A model generated the notes under the pieces. The model had not been told where the DNA came from and searched no databases. It saw only the letters and a program-made list of their open reading frames with translations. A program made the position numbers and the translations under genes. Below, piece after piece: positions 33,758 through 41,873 of a DNA stretch of 64,000 bases. The stretch is from Bog-473 sp963744225 (GTDB lineage Bacteria; Actinomycetota; Acidimicrobiia; Acidimicrobiales; RAAP-2). The number at the start of each line of letters is the position of its first letter. Positions within the stretch are counted from its first letter, which is position 1. The stretch spans positions 2,108,001 through 2,172,000 of the forward strand of contig CAVUSV010000004.1 in assembly GCA_963744225.1 (NCBI GenBank). Reading direction: 5' to 3'.

Positions 33758-34561
33758 ATGTCGAACAGGGTTGCAATCGTCACGGGCGCCTCGGCAGGCA
33801 TAGGGCTGAGCGTGGCCTCTCGTCTCCACGGACGAGGGTGGGTGGTCGTCGGATCGAGCCGCCGAGGCACAGGCTCGAACGGATGGACGTCCGTGGTGAT
33901 GGATGTCGATGATGACCAATCAGTGACCGCCGGGGTGCAGGGAGTGGTTGTCGAGCACGGGCGCATCGATGTCGTGGTGGCCAGCGCTGGCTGGGGATTG
34001 GCCGGGGCGGTTGAGCAGACTCCGATCGCAGAGGCGAGGGCTCAGCTGGAGACGAACTTTTGGGGCGCTGTGCGGGTCGTGCAGGCCGTGCTGCCGACGA
34101 TGCGGCGCCAGGGATCTGGTCGGATCATCCTCATCAGCTCCATCGGTGGTGTCATCGGCCTCCCATTCCAGGCCTTCTACAGCGCCAGCAAGTTCGCGCT
34201 GGAGGGCTACGGCGAGGCGTTGGCCTACGAGGTCGCACCGTTCGGCATCCAGGTGAGCCTGGTGCAACCGGGCAACGTCCGGACGGATTTCACTCAGAGC
34301 AGGCGTCAGGTCAGCGCGCCCGCGGATGATGATCCCTACCGCAAAGCCGTTGCCAAGGCGATCGGGGTCATGGAGCACGATGAGGCGAACGGGGTTCCAC
34401 CGGACAAGGTGGCCGTCGTGGTCGAGAAACTCCTTGACTCGGCTCGTCCTCGCCGGCGCGTCTCTGTTGGCAAGGTGGGGGAACGGGTGGGTCTCCCAGC
34501 CAAGCGCCTGTTGCCGTATCGGGTTTTCGAAGGGGCAGCCAAGTCCAGCCTCGGCGTGTAG
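33758..34561 (+). CDS. Short-chain dehydrogenase/reductase
   Basis: 267 residues from ATG 33758 with a GGGAGG site 5-10 bases upstream. Cofactor loop VAIVTGASAGIGLSVASRL, DVDD acidic cap, active-site Ser in IILISSIGGVIG, and Tyr-x-x-x-Lys in FYSASKFALEGYGEALAYEV. VSLVQPGNVRTDF follows. NADP(H)-preferring features (SSRR after the second strand) are present. An oxidoreductase of unknown substrate. Confidence 0.92.
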   Translation: MSNRVAIVTGASAGIGLSVASRLHGRGWVVVGSSRRGTGSNGWTSVVMDVDDDQSVTAGVQGVVVEHGRIDVVVASAGWGLAGAVEQTPIAEARAQLETNFWGAVRVVQAVLPTMRRQGSGRIILISSIGGVIGLPFQAFYSASKFALEGYGEALAYEVAPFGIQVSLVQPGNVRTDFTQSRRQVSAPADDDPYRKAVAKAIGVMEHDEANGVPPDKVAVVVEKLLDSARPRRRVSVGKVGERVGLPAKRLLPYRVFEGAAKSSLGV

Positions 34562-34629
34562 TCGAATGACTATCCCTATGGTGCCGATAGGCGGGACCCC
34601 ACTCGTGTCGGAGCGACCCACCGTCGCGG

Positions 34630-34649
34630 TCCCGGCGAACGGGGACACC
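34630..34649 (+). repeat. CBR, plus orientation
   Basis: TCCCGGCGAACGGGGACACC; a left half is readable from about 34575 (CTATGGTGCCGATAGGCGGG). Confidence 0.9.
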
Positions 34650-34674
34650 CCTCGGCGATGGCAAGCTCTACACC

Positions 34675-35271
34675 GTGGTCCTGCCGAGAGACGCAACAGA
34701 AGCGTATCTGGAGCTAGCAGGGATCCAGCTCGACATCGTTTTCGACGTAGACCTTGGCGAACTCGTGAGAGGTCATCATGTCATCGCACGAGGGATCGAT
34801 CGTGGCCACGAAGTGGAAGTTCCACGCTGGCTCCAAGAGCGAAATGAACGATCGGAGCAGGGCCTCCACGAGGAGTTCGTTCTCGCGACGCCTTCGCACG
34901 GATTCGGTCGACTCTCAAATCGAGAGATGGAGATCGTCGGAACACGGTTGACCGAACCCGAACTCCACTATGAGTTCGTTCCTGGCCTCGAAGAGCTTGA
35001 ATCGGTCGACGATCCATTCTTCTGGTATTGGATGCTGGAGGTGTCAGACGACGTCGGCACCTACTTCCAAAACAGCAACAATGGCACCAGAGGACCATCA
35101 CTCGGAGGCACGGCCACCCATGCGACGAGAGATCTCGGAGGTGTGATTCCCGGATCAGCTACTCGACTCTTTCTGAGATTCACTCCGCCATCACGTTGGG
35201 AGCCTCCCGAACCCTGGCGTCGGGATCTGTCCATCGACCTTGAAGCGGACGGCCTGATTGAGGGTCAGTGA
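34675..35271 (+). CDS. Hypothetical protein (198 aa)
   Basis: GTG start 26 bp after a CBR. Acidic protein with QLDIVFDVDLGELVRGHHVI, HEEFVLATPSHGFGRLSNRE, FFWYWMLEVSDDVGTYFQNS and a C-terminal RLFLRFTPPSRWEPPEPWRR. Appears as a beta-rich soluble protein; no family recognised. Confidence 0.65.
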   Translation: MVLPRDATEAYLELAGIQLDIVFDVDLGELVRGHHVIARGIDRGHEVEVPRWLQERNERSEQGLHEEFVLATPSHGFGRLSNREMEIVGTRLTEPELHYEFVPGLEELESVDDPFFWYWMLEVSDDVGTYFQNSNNGTRGPSLGGTATHATRDLGGVIPGSATRLFLRFTPPSRWEPPEPWRRDLSIDLEADGLIEGQ

Positions 35272-35290
35272 GCGCCCGAATCCTGTGCTC

Positions 35291-35311
35291 AGATCCGGCG
35301 TTATGGGCTAG
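35291..35311 (+). repeat. CBR, plus orientation
   Basis: AGATCCGGCGTTATGGGCTAG, with GCGTTATGG close to an integron R' core. Confidence 0.7.
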
Positions 35312-35383
35312 GCCGATGTAGGTTGACAGGCGTTGGCCGAGGGAGTGCGACGAAAACTCGCCTCGCGCAAACGGGAGGTTGGC

Positions 35384-36202
35384 GTGCTTCGACGAATGCT
35401 CACGGTTGTCCTAATCACCTCGTCCTTGGCGATACCGGTCGCATTGGATTCGGTTAGCGCTCCGGCGGGTGGTAGCCCTGCTGTCACCCTTACCGACCTT
35501 GCCAATTCGTCCGTTAACGGGACGGTCACATCGTCAGGCAGCGGCTGTGGCGAGTTCCCTCAGCAGTTTGACGCTTCTTACACGGGGAACACGAACGTCG
35601 GTAGCGTTACTCTCCATATCGCCGGTTGCGTTAACAGTGGCGTTAGTACAGATTTTGTCTTTAACGGGTCCTTCACCATCACTACGAACGTCGGTACGCT
35701 TGGTGGCAGCGCTTCAGGTCCAGAATATTTTCCTTGCGCATCGCACATGTGCCTTTCCGTTCAGCTCACACTGAGTGTGCAATCGGGAACCGGCTCGTTT
35801 GTCGGGACGACGGGCAATCTTCAGTTCCAGACCCTCTTGCAATATCCGTTCATCGGCGGGTTCTCGGGTAGTGTCTCCGTGCCCCCTCCGACCGCGACCG
35901 TTCTGCTTCCCTCAAACGGCGCCACCGTGTCTGGATCGACCATTCTCGATGCCGGCGCCATGAACGCCACCAGCGTCGAGTTCAGGCTCTTCGGTGGCAT
36001 CTACGGCTATGCGGCCCCGGTACTCTGTAACGCCACCGCGACCCTCTATGGGTGGCTGTGTTCGTGGAACAGCGTGACTGTGCCCAATGGCTCCTATGTC
36101 TTGCTCGCCGAAGCGTCGAACTCGGCCTCAACCGCATTCAGTCCAGCCGTGAACATCACCGTCAAGAACCCGCCAGGTCAGCACCGAAAGCTAACGGGAT
36201 AA
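35384..36202 (+). CDS. Secreted protein with C-terminal Ig-like domain
   Basis: 272 residues from GTG 35384 with GGGAGG upstream. Signal peptide RRMLTVVLITSSLAIPVALD, a Cys-containing N-terminal beta domain (SGCGEFPQQFDASYTGNTNV, VTLHIAGCVNSG), and a C-terminal domain (VLLPSNGATVSGSTILDAGA, VEFRLFGGIYGYAAPVLCNA, YGWLCSWNSVTVPNGSYVLL) nearly matching the first Ig module at 655-1359. It ends just before a CBR that was split by an IS30 element. Confidence 0.8.
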   Translation: MLRRMLTVVLITSSLAIPVALDSVSAPAGGSPAVTLTDLANSSVNGTVTSSGSGCGEFPQQFDASYTGNTNVGSVTLHIAGCVNSGVSTDFVFNGSFTITTNVGTLGGSASGPEYFPCASHMCLSVQLTLSVQSGTGSFVGTTGNLQFQTLLQYPFIGGFSGSVSVPPPTATVLLPSNGATVSGSTILDAGAMNATSVEFRLFGGIYGYAAPVLCNATATLYGWLCSWNSVTVPNGSYVLLAEASNSASTAFSPAVNITVKNPPGQHRKLTG

Positions 36203-36217
36203 CTGCCTCGGTTCCGG
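36201..36217 (+). repeat. Left part of a CBR interrupted by IS30
   Basis: AACTGCCTCGGTTCCGG. The rest of this CBR lies at 37450-37464, on the other side of the element. Confidence 0.85.
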
Positions 36218-37449
36218 TGCGTGCTCAAGGGATCAACGCAACAGCCTCGGCGAACGCCTGAGATGGTGTCATCCAGCCGAGTGTCTGTCGAGGGCGCCGG
36301 TTGAGTGAACGTGCAATGGCGTTGAGCTGCTGCTGTGAGTACAAGGACAGGTCAGCGTTCTTTGGCAGGTATTGGCGCAGCAGGCCGTTGGTGTTCTCGT
36401 TGGTGCCGCGCTGCCAAGGGCTCTTGGGGTCGCAGAAGTAGACGGCGACACCGGTGTCGACGCTAAAGCGCACGTGCTCGGCCATTTCCTTGCCCTGATC
36501 CCAGGTGAGCGAACGCCGGAGGTTCGCCGGCAGGGTCAGGATTCTCTTGGCTAAGGCGATGCGCACGGCCTCGGCCCCGTATCCGTTGGGGAGCTTGCAC
36601 AACATGACGTAGCGGCTGTGGCGCTCGACCAAGGTGGCGATGGCGGTCATCTTCTTGCCGAAGATGAGGTCTCCCTCCCAGTGGCCGGGCACAGCCCGAT
36701 CGGCCACCTCGGCCGGGCGTTCGGAGATCATCACCATGTCTTTGATCTTCCCCGCCCCGACATGACTGGCCTTGGTGTAGGCCTTGGCCCGTCGCATGGC
36801 CCGGCCACTGCGCAGACAAACATGGAGCTCTTTGCGCAGGGCGCCCTTTCCTTGGACGAAGAGCGACTGGTAGATGGTCTCGTGGGACACCTGCATCTCC
36901 GGCTCGTGGGGATGGGCATCAGCCAACCACGAAGAGATCTGCTCGGGTGACCAGTTGTCCTCGAGCTTGGCTTCGACGGCCCGGCGCAGGCGAGGGCAGC
37001 GGGCCATCTTGGTGCGCTTCGGTCGCAGCGCTCGCCGGTCCGCCGCCCGATCGGCGGGCAGGGCCCGATAGCGCCGCCGGCCGCCGTTAGCGTTGACCTC
37101 TCGGCACACCGTCGAGGGCGCTCGGCCCAACTCTGCGGCGATCGCTCGTATCGACCCTCCCGCCGCCAGGCCGCGCGAAATCTCTTCGCGCTCGGCCAAC
37201 GTCAGCCGCAGCTCGGAGCGCTCTCTCGGCGTTGGGCGCCTGCCGCCGGCATCGGCGATGAACCGTCGGAGCGATGAGTTCTGCCTGCCCAGATGCCGGG
37301 CGATGCGCTTGACCGGCACCCCGGCTTCGCGCATCTCCCAGATCGTTCTCCTGTCCTCGGGTGAGAACCGTGCCATTCGTGGACCTCCTGATCGACGACA
37401 TCACTGTTCGCCGATCAGGCCGGTGTTGCAATGATCCCTTGAGGACACA
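36218..37449 (-). mobile_element. IS30-family insertion sequence (1232 bp)
   Basis: Terminal inverted repeats at 36218-36243 and 37424-37449 (both contain CTCAAGGGATCA on the inward strand; about 22 of 26 bases match). GG is repeated on each side (36216-36217 and 37450-37451), a 2-bp target duplication. Removing the element rejoins TTCCGG with CGAACGGGGGCAC, a perfect CBR core. Confidence 0.92.
36225..37376 (-). CDS. IS30-family transposase
   Basis: 383 residues, intact. N-terminal HTH regions (TIWEMREAGVPVKRIARHLG; GSIRAIAAELGRAPSTVCRE), then the DDE domain: first Asp in GHWEGDLIFGKKMTAIATLV, second Asp in LTWDQGKEMAEH, and the Glu in RGTNENTNGLLRQYLPK. The tail NRRPRQTLGWMTPSQAF is diagnostic of IS30. 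The stop codon overlaps the left inverted repeat. No copies of the IS occur elsewhere in the window. Confidence 0.96.
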   Translation of the reverse strand: MARFSPEDRRTIWEMREAGVPVKRIARHLGRQNSSLRRFIADAGGRRPTPRERSELRLTLAEREEISRGLAAGGSIRAIAAELGRAPSTVCREVNANGGRRRYRALPADRAADRRALRPKRTKMARCPRLRRAVEAKLEDNWSPEQISSWLADAHPHEPEMQVSHETIYQSLFVQGKGALRKELHVCLRSGRAMRRAKAYTKASHVGAGKIKDMVMISERPAEVADRAVPGHWEGDLIFGKKMTAIATLVERHSRYVMLCKLPNGYGAEAVRIALAKRILTLPANLRRSLTWDQGKEMAEHVRFSVDTGVAVYFCDPKSPWQRGTNENTNGLLRQYLPKNADLSLYSQQQLNAIARSLNRRPRQTLGWMTPSQAFAEAVALIP

Positions 37450-37464
37450 GGCGAACGGGGGCAC
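37450..37464 (+). repeat. Right part of the CBR interrupted by IS30
   Basis: GGCGAACGGGGGCAC, with the duplicated GG at its left end. Confidence 0.9.
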
Positions 37465-37486
37465 TCGGTCAAGCCGCACGGTTGAA

Positions 37487-38344
37487 TCACTGCGCAACGG
37501 CCAAGACGATTTGCGATGTGAGGTGCGAGGTGATGGCACCACTGTGATCGGTCAGGCCTCGCAGCTTCTCGGCGACAGCGGCGGCAAGGACGGTCCGCAT
37601 CTCGATGCTGAGAGCGCCTATCTCCGCTGCCAACCCGGAAGCAGCCAAGCTGCGGTCAAGTTGAGGAGCACCGCCCCCAAAACGTACCGGCCGATCTATC
37701 TCGTCTACGGAGACCTCGCCAAACCCTGCTGCGGTCACCATGTCCGCCAAGGCCCGCGGCGCATGCAGGCCCCACGGTCCCCTGGCATAGCGTTCGGCGG
37801 CGTCGATGCCCATGACCTCACCGATGGCGTCTCTCACCGCCGCGAACGGAGGGCAGGTCTCGACGCCGGACCATATGGCCAGACCCATTCGGCCACCAGG
37901 TCGTAGTGCCCGACGCATCTCCGCCAAGGCACCCTGGCGGTCGGGAAAGAACTGGAGCCCGTGCTGGCAACAGGCTACGTCGAACGAGGCCCCTGCAGCG
38001 GCGAGGGGCACGGCAGGGCTGAGACGGTATTCGATCGAGGATCCGTCAGCGACAGTCCCCTTCGCCTCGGCAACTGCGAGCATCGCAGAACTGAGATCGG
38101 TCGCGAGCACGTGACCGGATAGGCCCAATCGAGCCGAGGCCAGTCGCGCCACGGTGCCGGGCCCCGTGGCTACGTCCAAAAGACGTTCTCCTGGCGTGAC
38201 CGTCAGTGCATCGAGGAGGTACTCACCCCAGGGCGTGAACATGGGCCCGACGAGGGCCTCTTCGTAGGCCTCCATCCCATCGGTCGACGCTGTCGCAAAA
38301 GCGGCACTCCACTCTTGTGCTTCGTGGTCGCTGCCCGCTGCCAT
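37487..38344 (-). CDS. Class I SAM-dependent methyltransferase
   Basis: 285 residues. Motif I LLDVATGPGTVARLASARLG, then VLATDLSSAMLAVAEAKGTV, DVACCQHGLQFFPDRQGALA and RRALRPGGRMGLAIWSG. UbiE-like, with a C-terminal cap of about 90 residues. Substrate unknown; distinct from the other methyltransferases here. Confidence 0.87.
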   Translation of the reverse strand: MAAGSDHEAQEWSAAFATASTDGMEAYEEALVGPMFTPWGEYLLDALTVTPGERLLDVATGPGTVARLASARLGLSGHVLATDLSSAMLAVAEAKGTVADGSSIEYRLSPAVPLAAAGASFDVACCQHGLQFFPDRQGALAEMRRALRPGGRMGLAIWSGVETCPPFAAVRDAIGEVMGIDAAERYARGPWGLHAPRALADMVTAAGFGEVSVDEIDRPVRFGGGAPQLDRSLAASGLAAEIGALSIEMRTVLAAAVAEKLRGLTDHSGAITSHLTSQIVLAVAQ

Positions 38345-38390
38345 TCGATCCTGGCCTCCCTGCCCGAGCGCAATTCTAAATGCCTGAACA

Positions 38391-38419
38391 GTGCCCCGCT
38401 CCCGGCGAACTGGGATACC
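38391..38419 (+). repeat. CBR, plus orientation
   Basis: GTGCCCCGCT plus CCCGGCGAACTGGGATACC. Confidence 0.85.
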
Positions 38420-38548
38420 CAGAACCCGCCTGGTATTTGCACTTTGCGATGGTGGGCAAGCTATAGACCGGAGCTTGAGGGCAGCTGAAGTGATCGGCTC
38501 CCATTCGTGCTTGAATCAGTCGAACCGTCACGATGACAAAGGACTGCC

Positions 38549-39775
38549 ATGGATGCTGTGGTCGCTTTCGATCCCTTCACCCTCTACGAGCAGGTCGATC
38601 CTTATCCCCTTTATCGATGGCTTCGGGACGAAGCGCCGGTGCACCACCTCGGTGAGCCAGATCTGTGGGTGGTGACACGCTACGACCATTGCACCGAGGT
38701 CCTCCGTGACCCGACCACCTTCTCGTCGAAGCTGGGGATGCGAATGGCCTTCGGCCCGGTCTGGCAGCGCTCGGGTTCTGACGGGGGATTCGAGGGCATG
38801 GAGGACCTCCGGGTCCTCATCGCCACCGATCCACCCGACCACGTGCGGTTGCGTCGCCTGCTGAGTCGTCCGTTCACCCCCCGAGAGATCGGCCTGCACG
38901 AGGACTGGATCCGGCCCCTGTGCGAAGAGCGATTCGGCGAACTTCTCGCCATGAATGCCAGGGGTCGTGCCGACTGGGTGAAGGACTTCACCTGGCCCTT
39001 CCCCGTATTGGTGATCGGAGAACTCCTGGGGATCCCGGCCTCCATGCGCAACGACTTCAAGCGCTGGTCGGATGCTCTGATTGGGATCTTCGTTGGTGGA
39101 CCCGAGCTCGGCGACGACCGCGTGGCCAGCCTCACTGAGATGCTGGGGTTCTTTGACGAGACCATCGCTCGACGCCGCTCGGATCCCGGCGACGACCTAA
39201 TTAGCATGCTCACTCACAAGGCGGAGGACGACGAGGGGCCGCTCACCGCAGAGGAACTGGTCTGGTTCTGCGTCCTGCTCTTGGTTGCGGGAAACGAGAC
39301 GACTACCAACCTGCTGTCGAACGCCCTCAAAGTGTTTGCCTCCGATCCTACGGTCCTGGGTCGCCTGTTCGAGGACCCAACGCTCATTCCGGGAACGGTC
39401 GAGGAGGTGCTCCGCTACGACGCTCCGGTGCAATCAATCCCCCGGGGAACCACTGCTCCGATTCAGGTCGGCGGGACCACGATCCCCGCAGACGCAATCG
39501 TGCTCGTCTACATGGGAGCGGCAAACCGGGACGAGCGCCACTTCCCTGATCCTGACCGGTTTGACGTCCAGCGCAACCCGACCGATCATCTCGGCTTCGG
39601 CAGCGGAATCCATCTCTGCCTCGGGGCGCCCCTCGCCCGCCTCGAAGCCCGCATCGCACTGGAGATGCTCAGCCAGCGGGTGGCCAGCGTGGAATTCACA
39701 GCATCACCCGTGCCAACCGGCGGCTTGTTGCTCCGAGGATCGACGTCAATGCCGGTGCGCCTGATCGAGCGATAG
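38549..39775 (+). CDS. Cytochrome P450
   Basis: 408 residues, full length for a bacterial class I P450. I-helix LLLVAGNETTTNLLSNALKV, K-helix ExxR in VEEVLRYDAPVQ, heme loop FGSGIHLCLGAPLARLEARI with the ligand Cys. The N-terminus (DPFTLYEQVDPYPLYRWLRD) lacks a membrane anchor, so the enzyme is soluble. It needs ferredoxin and reductase partners, none of which is adjacent. Substrate unknown. Confidence 0.95.
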   Translation: MDAVVAFDPFTLYEQVDPYPLYRWLRDEAPVHHLGEPDLWVVTRYDHCTEVLRDPTTFSSKLGMRMAFGPVWQRSGSDGGFEGMEDLRVLIATDPPDHVRLRRLLSRPFTPREIGLHEDWIRPLCEERFGELLAMNARGRADWVKDFTWPFPVLVIGELLGIPASMRNDFKRWSDALIGIFVGGPELGDDRVASLTEMLGFFDETIARRRSDPGDDLISMLTHKAEDDEGPLTAEELVWFCVLLLVAGNETTTNLLSNALKVFASDPTVLGRLFEDPTLIPGTVEEVLRYDAPVQSIPRGTTAPIQVGGTTIPADAIVLVYMGAANRDERHFPDPDRFDVQRNPTDHLGFGSGIHLCLGAPLARLEARIALEMLSQRVASVEFTASPVPTGGLLLRGSTSMPVRLIER

Positions 39776-39833
39776 GGCGTCGGCCGCGAGGCGTGGCAAG
39801 TGAATAGAGCGCCAGGTGCATGGTGGCACCCAA

Positions 39834-39852
39834 TCCCGGCGAACTGGGGCAG
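39834..39852 (+). repeat. CBR, plus orientation
   Basis: TCCCGGCGAACTGGGGCAG, exact core. Confidence 0.92.
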
Positions 39853-39887
39853 TCTGATCCTTCGTTCTCGGGCTGACCGACCATCGT

Positions 39888-40964
39888 TCAGGCGTTGGCT
39901 GGAACGTCGGTTCCTGGTCCTCGGCGACGGAGCGAGACGAGGTCTCGGCGGGAGCCCGGCAGTGTCGTCTGATCTTGACCCTCCACCACGAACCCGGCGT
40001 CGGCGATCATCTGGAGATCCGCCCTTCCCGCCTGTCCCTCGCTGGTCAGGTAATCACCGAGGAAAATCGAGTTGGCAAGGTGCAGTCCGAGCGTCTGCAG
40101 CGTGCGGAGATGGATCTCCCTCCCGCCAGCGATTCTGACCTCGGTGTCAGGAAAGAAGAACCGGAAAAGGGCGAGGATCCGCAGGCACCGCTGCGGTGTG
40201 AGCTGCCATTCGTCCCCCAGGGGAGTGCCTTCGAAGGGGATCAGGAAGTTAATGGGAACTGAGTCGGGATCCACCTTGCGTAGATCAAAGGCGAGATCGA
40301 CGATCTCCTCGTCGGTCTCTCCCATGCCAAAGATTGCGCCCGAACACGGCGAGAGGCCGGCCATTTGCGCCACGCCCACCGTCTCGACGCGGTCGGCGTA
40401 GGTATGGGTCGTGCAGATCTCCGCGTAGTTGGTCTCGCTGGTGTTCAAGTTGTGGTTATAGGCAAAGACTCCCGCCTGGGCCAACCGTGCGGCTCGGTCC
40501 GCCGTCAAGAGCCCCAGACTCGTGCAGATCTCGACATCAGGGTGTCGCTCCTTGATAACGCGGACCGTCTCGGCCACCCGGCTCACGTCGCGGTCAGACG
40601 GTCCTCGTCCGCTTGCCACGAGGCAGACCCGCTTCGCCCCTCCCGCGATCGCGCGGTCGGCGGTCTCGGCTGCCGTCGCAGGATCGACCCAGTTGTACTT
40701 CAGCGCGTCCGATTCAGAACCCCGCCGCTGCGAACAATAGGAACAGTCTTCGGGGCAGAACCCACTCTTCATGTTCACAATCAGGTTCAACTTGACCCGA
40801 TTGGAGAAGAAGTGCCGTCGGACCCGCCCACCTGCTGCAACCACGTCTAACAGGTCGTAGTCCGAGCTGGCTAGGACCGCAAGCGCCTGGTCCCGATCGG
40901 GCAATTGACCTGTCAGCGCCCGCTGGCCCAGGTCGTCGAGCGTCTCTCTCAGTTCCATTCTCAT
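39888..40964 (-). CDS. bioB: Biotin synthase
   Basis: 358 residues. Radical-SAM cluster CPEDCSYCSQ near residue 70; the additional [2Fe-2S] ligands are in RVCLVASGRG, VEICTSLGLL and SPCSGAIFGMGETDEE, and FLGDYLTSEGQ is the C-terminal BioB signature. Converts dethiobiotin to biotin. No other biotin genes lie nearby, unusual for a pathway enzyme and fitting a cassette. MELRETL just inside could be the true start. Confidence 0.95.
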   Translation of the reverse strand: MRMELRETLDDLGQRALTGQLPDRDQALAVLASSDYDLLDVVAAGGRVRRHFFSNRVKLNLIVNMKSGFCPEDCSYCSQRRGSESDALKYNWVDPATAAETADRAIAGGAKRVCLVASGRGPSDRDVSRVAETVRVIKERHPDVEICTSLGLLTADRAARLAQAGVFAYNHNLNTSETNYAEICTTHTYADRVETVGVAQMAGLSPCSGAIFGMGETDEEIVDLAFDLRKVDPDSVPINFLIPFEGTPLGDEWQLTPQRCLRILALFRFFFPDTEVRIAGGREIHLRTLQTLGLHLANSIFLGDYLTSEGQAGRADLQMIADAGFVVEGQDQTTLPGSRRDLVSLRRRGPGTDVPANA

Positions 40965-40994
40965 GGGCCAATCATGGCAGTCCCCGTGCTTCGA

Positions 40995-41014
40995 ATCCCA
41001 GGCGACTATGCACC
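40995..41014 (+). repeat. Degenerate CBR, plus orientation
   Basis: ATCCCAGGCGACTATGCACC; keeps spacing but few right-arm bases. Position between divergent genes is as expected. Confidence 0.35.
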
Positions 41015-41655
41015 GTGCGGAATACGATCAGGTTGTGTCATCACGGGTCAGGGGGTCGGAGGATCTGGCGCGCTTGGGGCGATCACTTGCGTTGGCTTAT
41101 GAGTCCAATCCCTTGGTGCGATGGATGTTCGTTGACGACTTGAGCGAAACTCGCCTTCAGGGTCTGTTTACGTCGCTAGTCGAGTTCGGGCTTCGTTACG
41201 GACTGGTCTACAGATCGACAGATGGCGACGGAGCGGCGATCTGGTTTCCACCGATTGGTGACGAACGTTATGGGCCAGACGAACCCCTTGCGGACGTGGC
41301 GGCTGATACGGCGGAGTGGAGCAGCGGACGTCGAGGCGCAGCGCTCGAAGCCCTGGCTGCGTGTAGACCTAGGGATCCTCACTTCTACCTTGATGCGGTG
41401 CGCGTGGTGCCATCTCGTCGCCGCCGCGGGATGGCGTCGGAGCTGCTCAGGCCGGCGCTCGCTGAGTGTGACGCAAACACGATCGGTGCCTATCTGGAGA
41501 ACTCGGATCCCGCCAACACCTCCTTCTACTCTCTCCATGGATTCCAGGAGACGGCTCAAATCGTGATGCCGGAGGGCGCTCCACCCATTGTCTCAATGTG
41601 GCGGCGACCCCGGCCCGTCGAATCGAGTTCACGTCAAACTGTGAACGACACATAG
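41008..41655 (+). CDS. GNAT N-acetyltransferase
   Basis: 215 residues from ATG 41008 (MHRAEYDQVVSSRVRGSEDL). The acetyl-CoA block is FYLDAVRVVPSRRRRGMASE with R-R-x-G-x-A, followed by IGAYLENSDPANTSFYSLHG. ARLGRSLALAYESNPLVRWM and AIWFPPIGDE fit the subgroup often annotated as puromycin-acetyltransferase-like. Substrate unknown. Divergent from bioB. Confidence 0.85.
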   Translation: MHRAEYDQVVSSRVRGSEDLARLGRSLALAYESNPLVRWMFVDDLSETRLQGLFTSLVEFGLRYGLVYRSTDGDGAAIWFPPIGDERYGPDEPLADVAADTAEWSSGRRGAALEALAACRPRDPHFYLDAVRVVPSRRRRGMASELLRPALAECDANTIGAYLENSDPANTSFYSLHGFQETAQIVMPEGAPPIVSMWRRPRPVESSSRQTVNDT

Positions 41656-41672
41656 CCGGCGAAGGGGGGCAC
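41653..41672 (+). repeat. CBR, plus orientation
   Basis: TAGCCGGCGAAGGGGGGCAC. Confidence 0.85.
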
Positions 41673-41678
41673 CTCTTG

Positions 41679-41855
41679 CTACGCGGAGCTGATGATTTGA
41701 GGCGACGCGACCGGTAGCATTTCCACAGCTTGGTCCACTCCTTGGAGCTGCGTATGCGGGCGGTTCACATGGCCTAAGTCCCGTTCGGGACTGAACGAAA
41801 ACACGATGTCCGGCGTATCGCCGACTTCTTCGTTAACCGCGTACGAATACCCCAC
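41679..41855 (-). CDS. Possible small protein (58 aa), DUF2283-like tail
   Basis: From GTG 41855: VGYSYAVNEEVGDTPDIVFS, then a loop and VDQAVEMLPVASPQIISSA. The ending resembles the last strand of DUF2283 proteins, but the match is weak. The frame stays open further upstream into the divergent methyltransferase. Its stop lies 6 bp from a CBR, as for other reversed genes. Confidence 0.35.
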   Translation of the reverse strand: MGYSYAVNEEVGDTPDIVFSFSPERDLGHVNRPHTQLQGVDQAVEMLPVASPQIISSA

Positions 41856-41873
41856 CCAAGAAGACCTCCGGCA

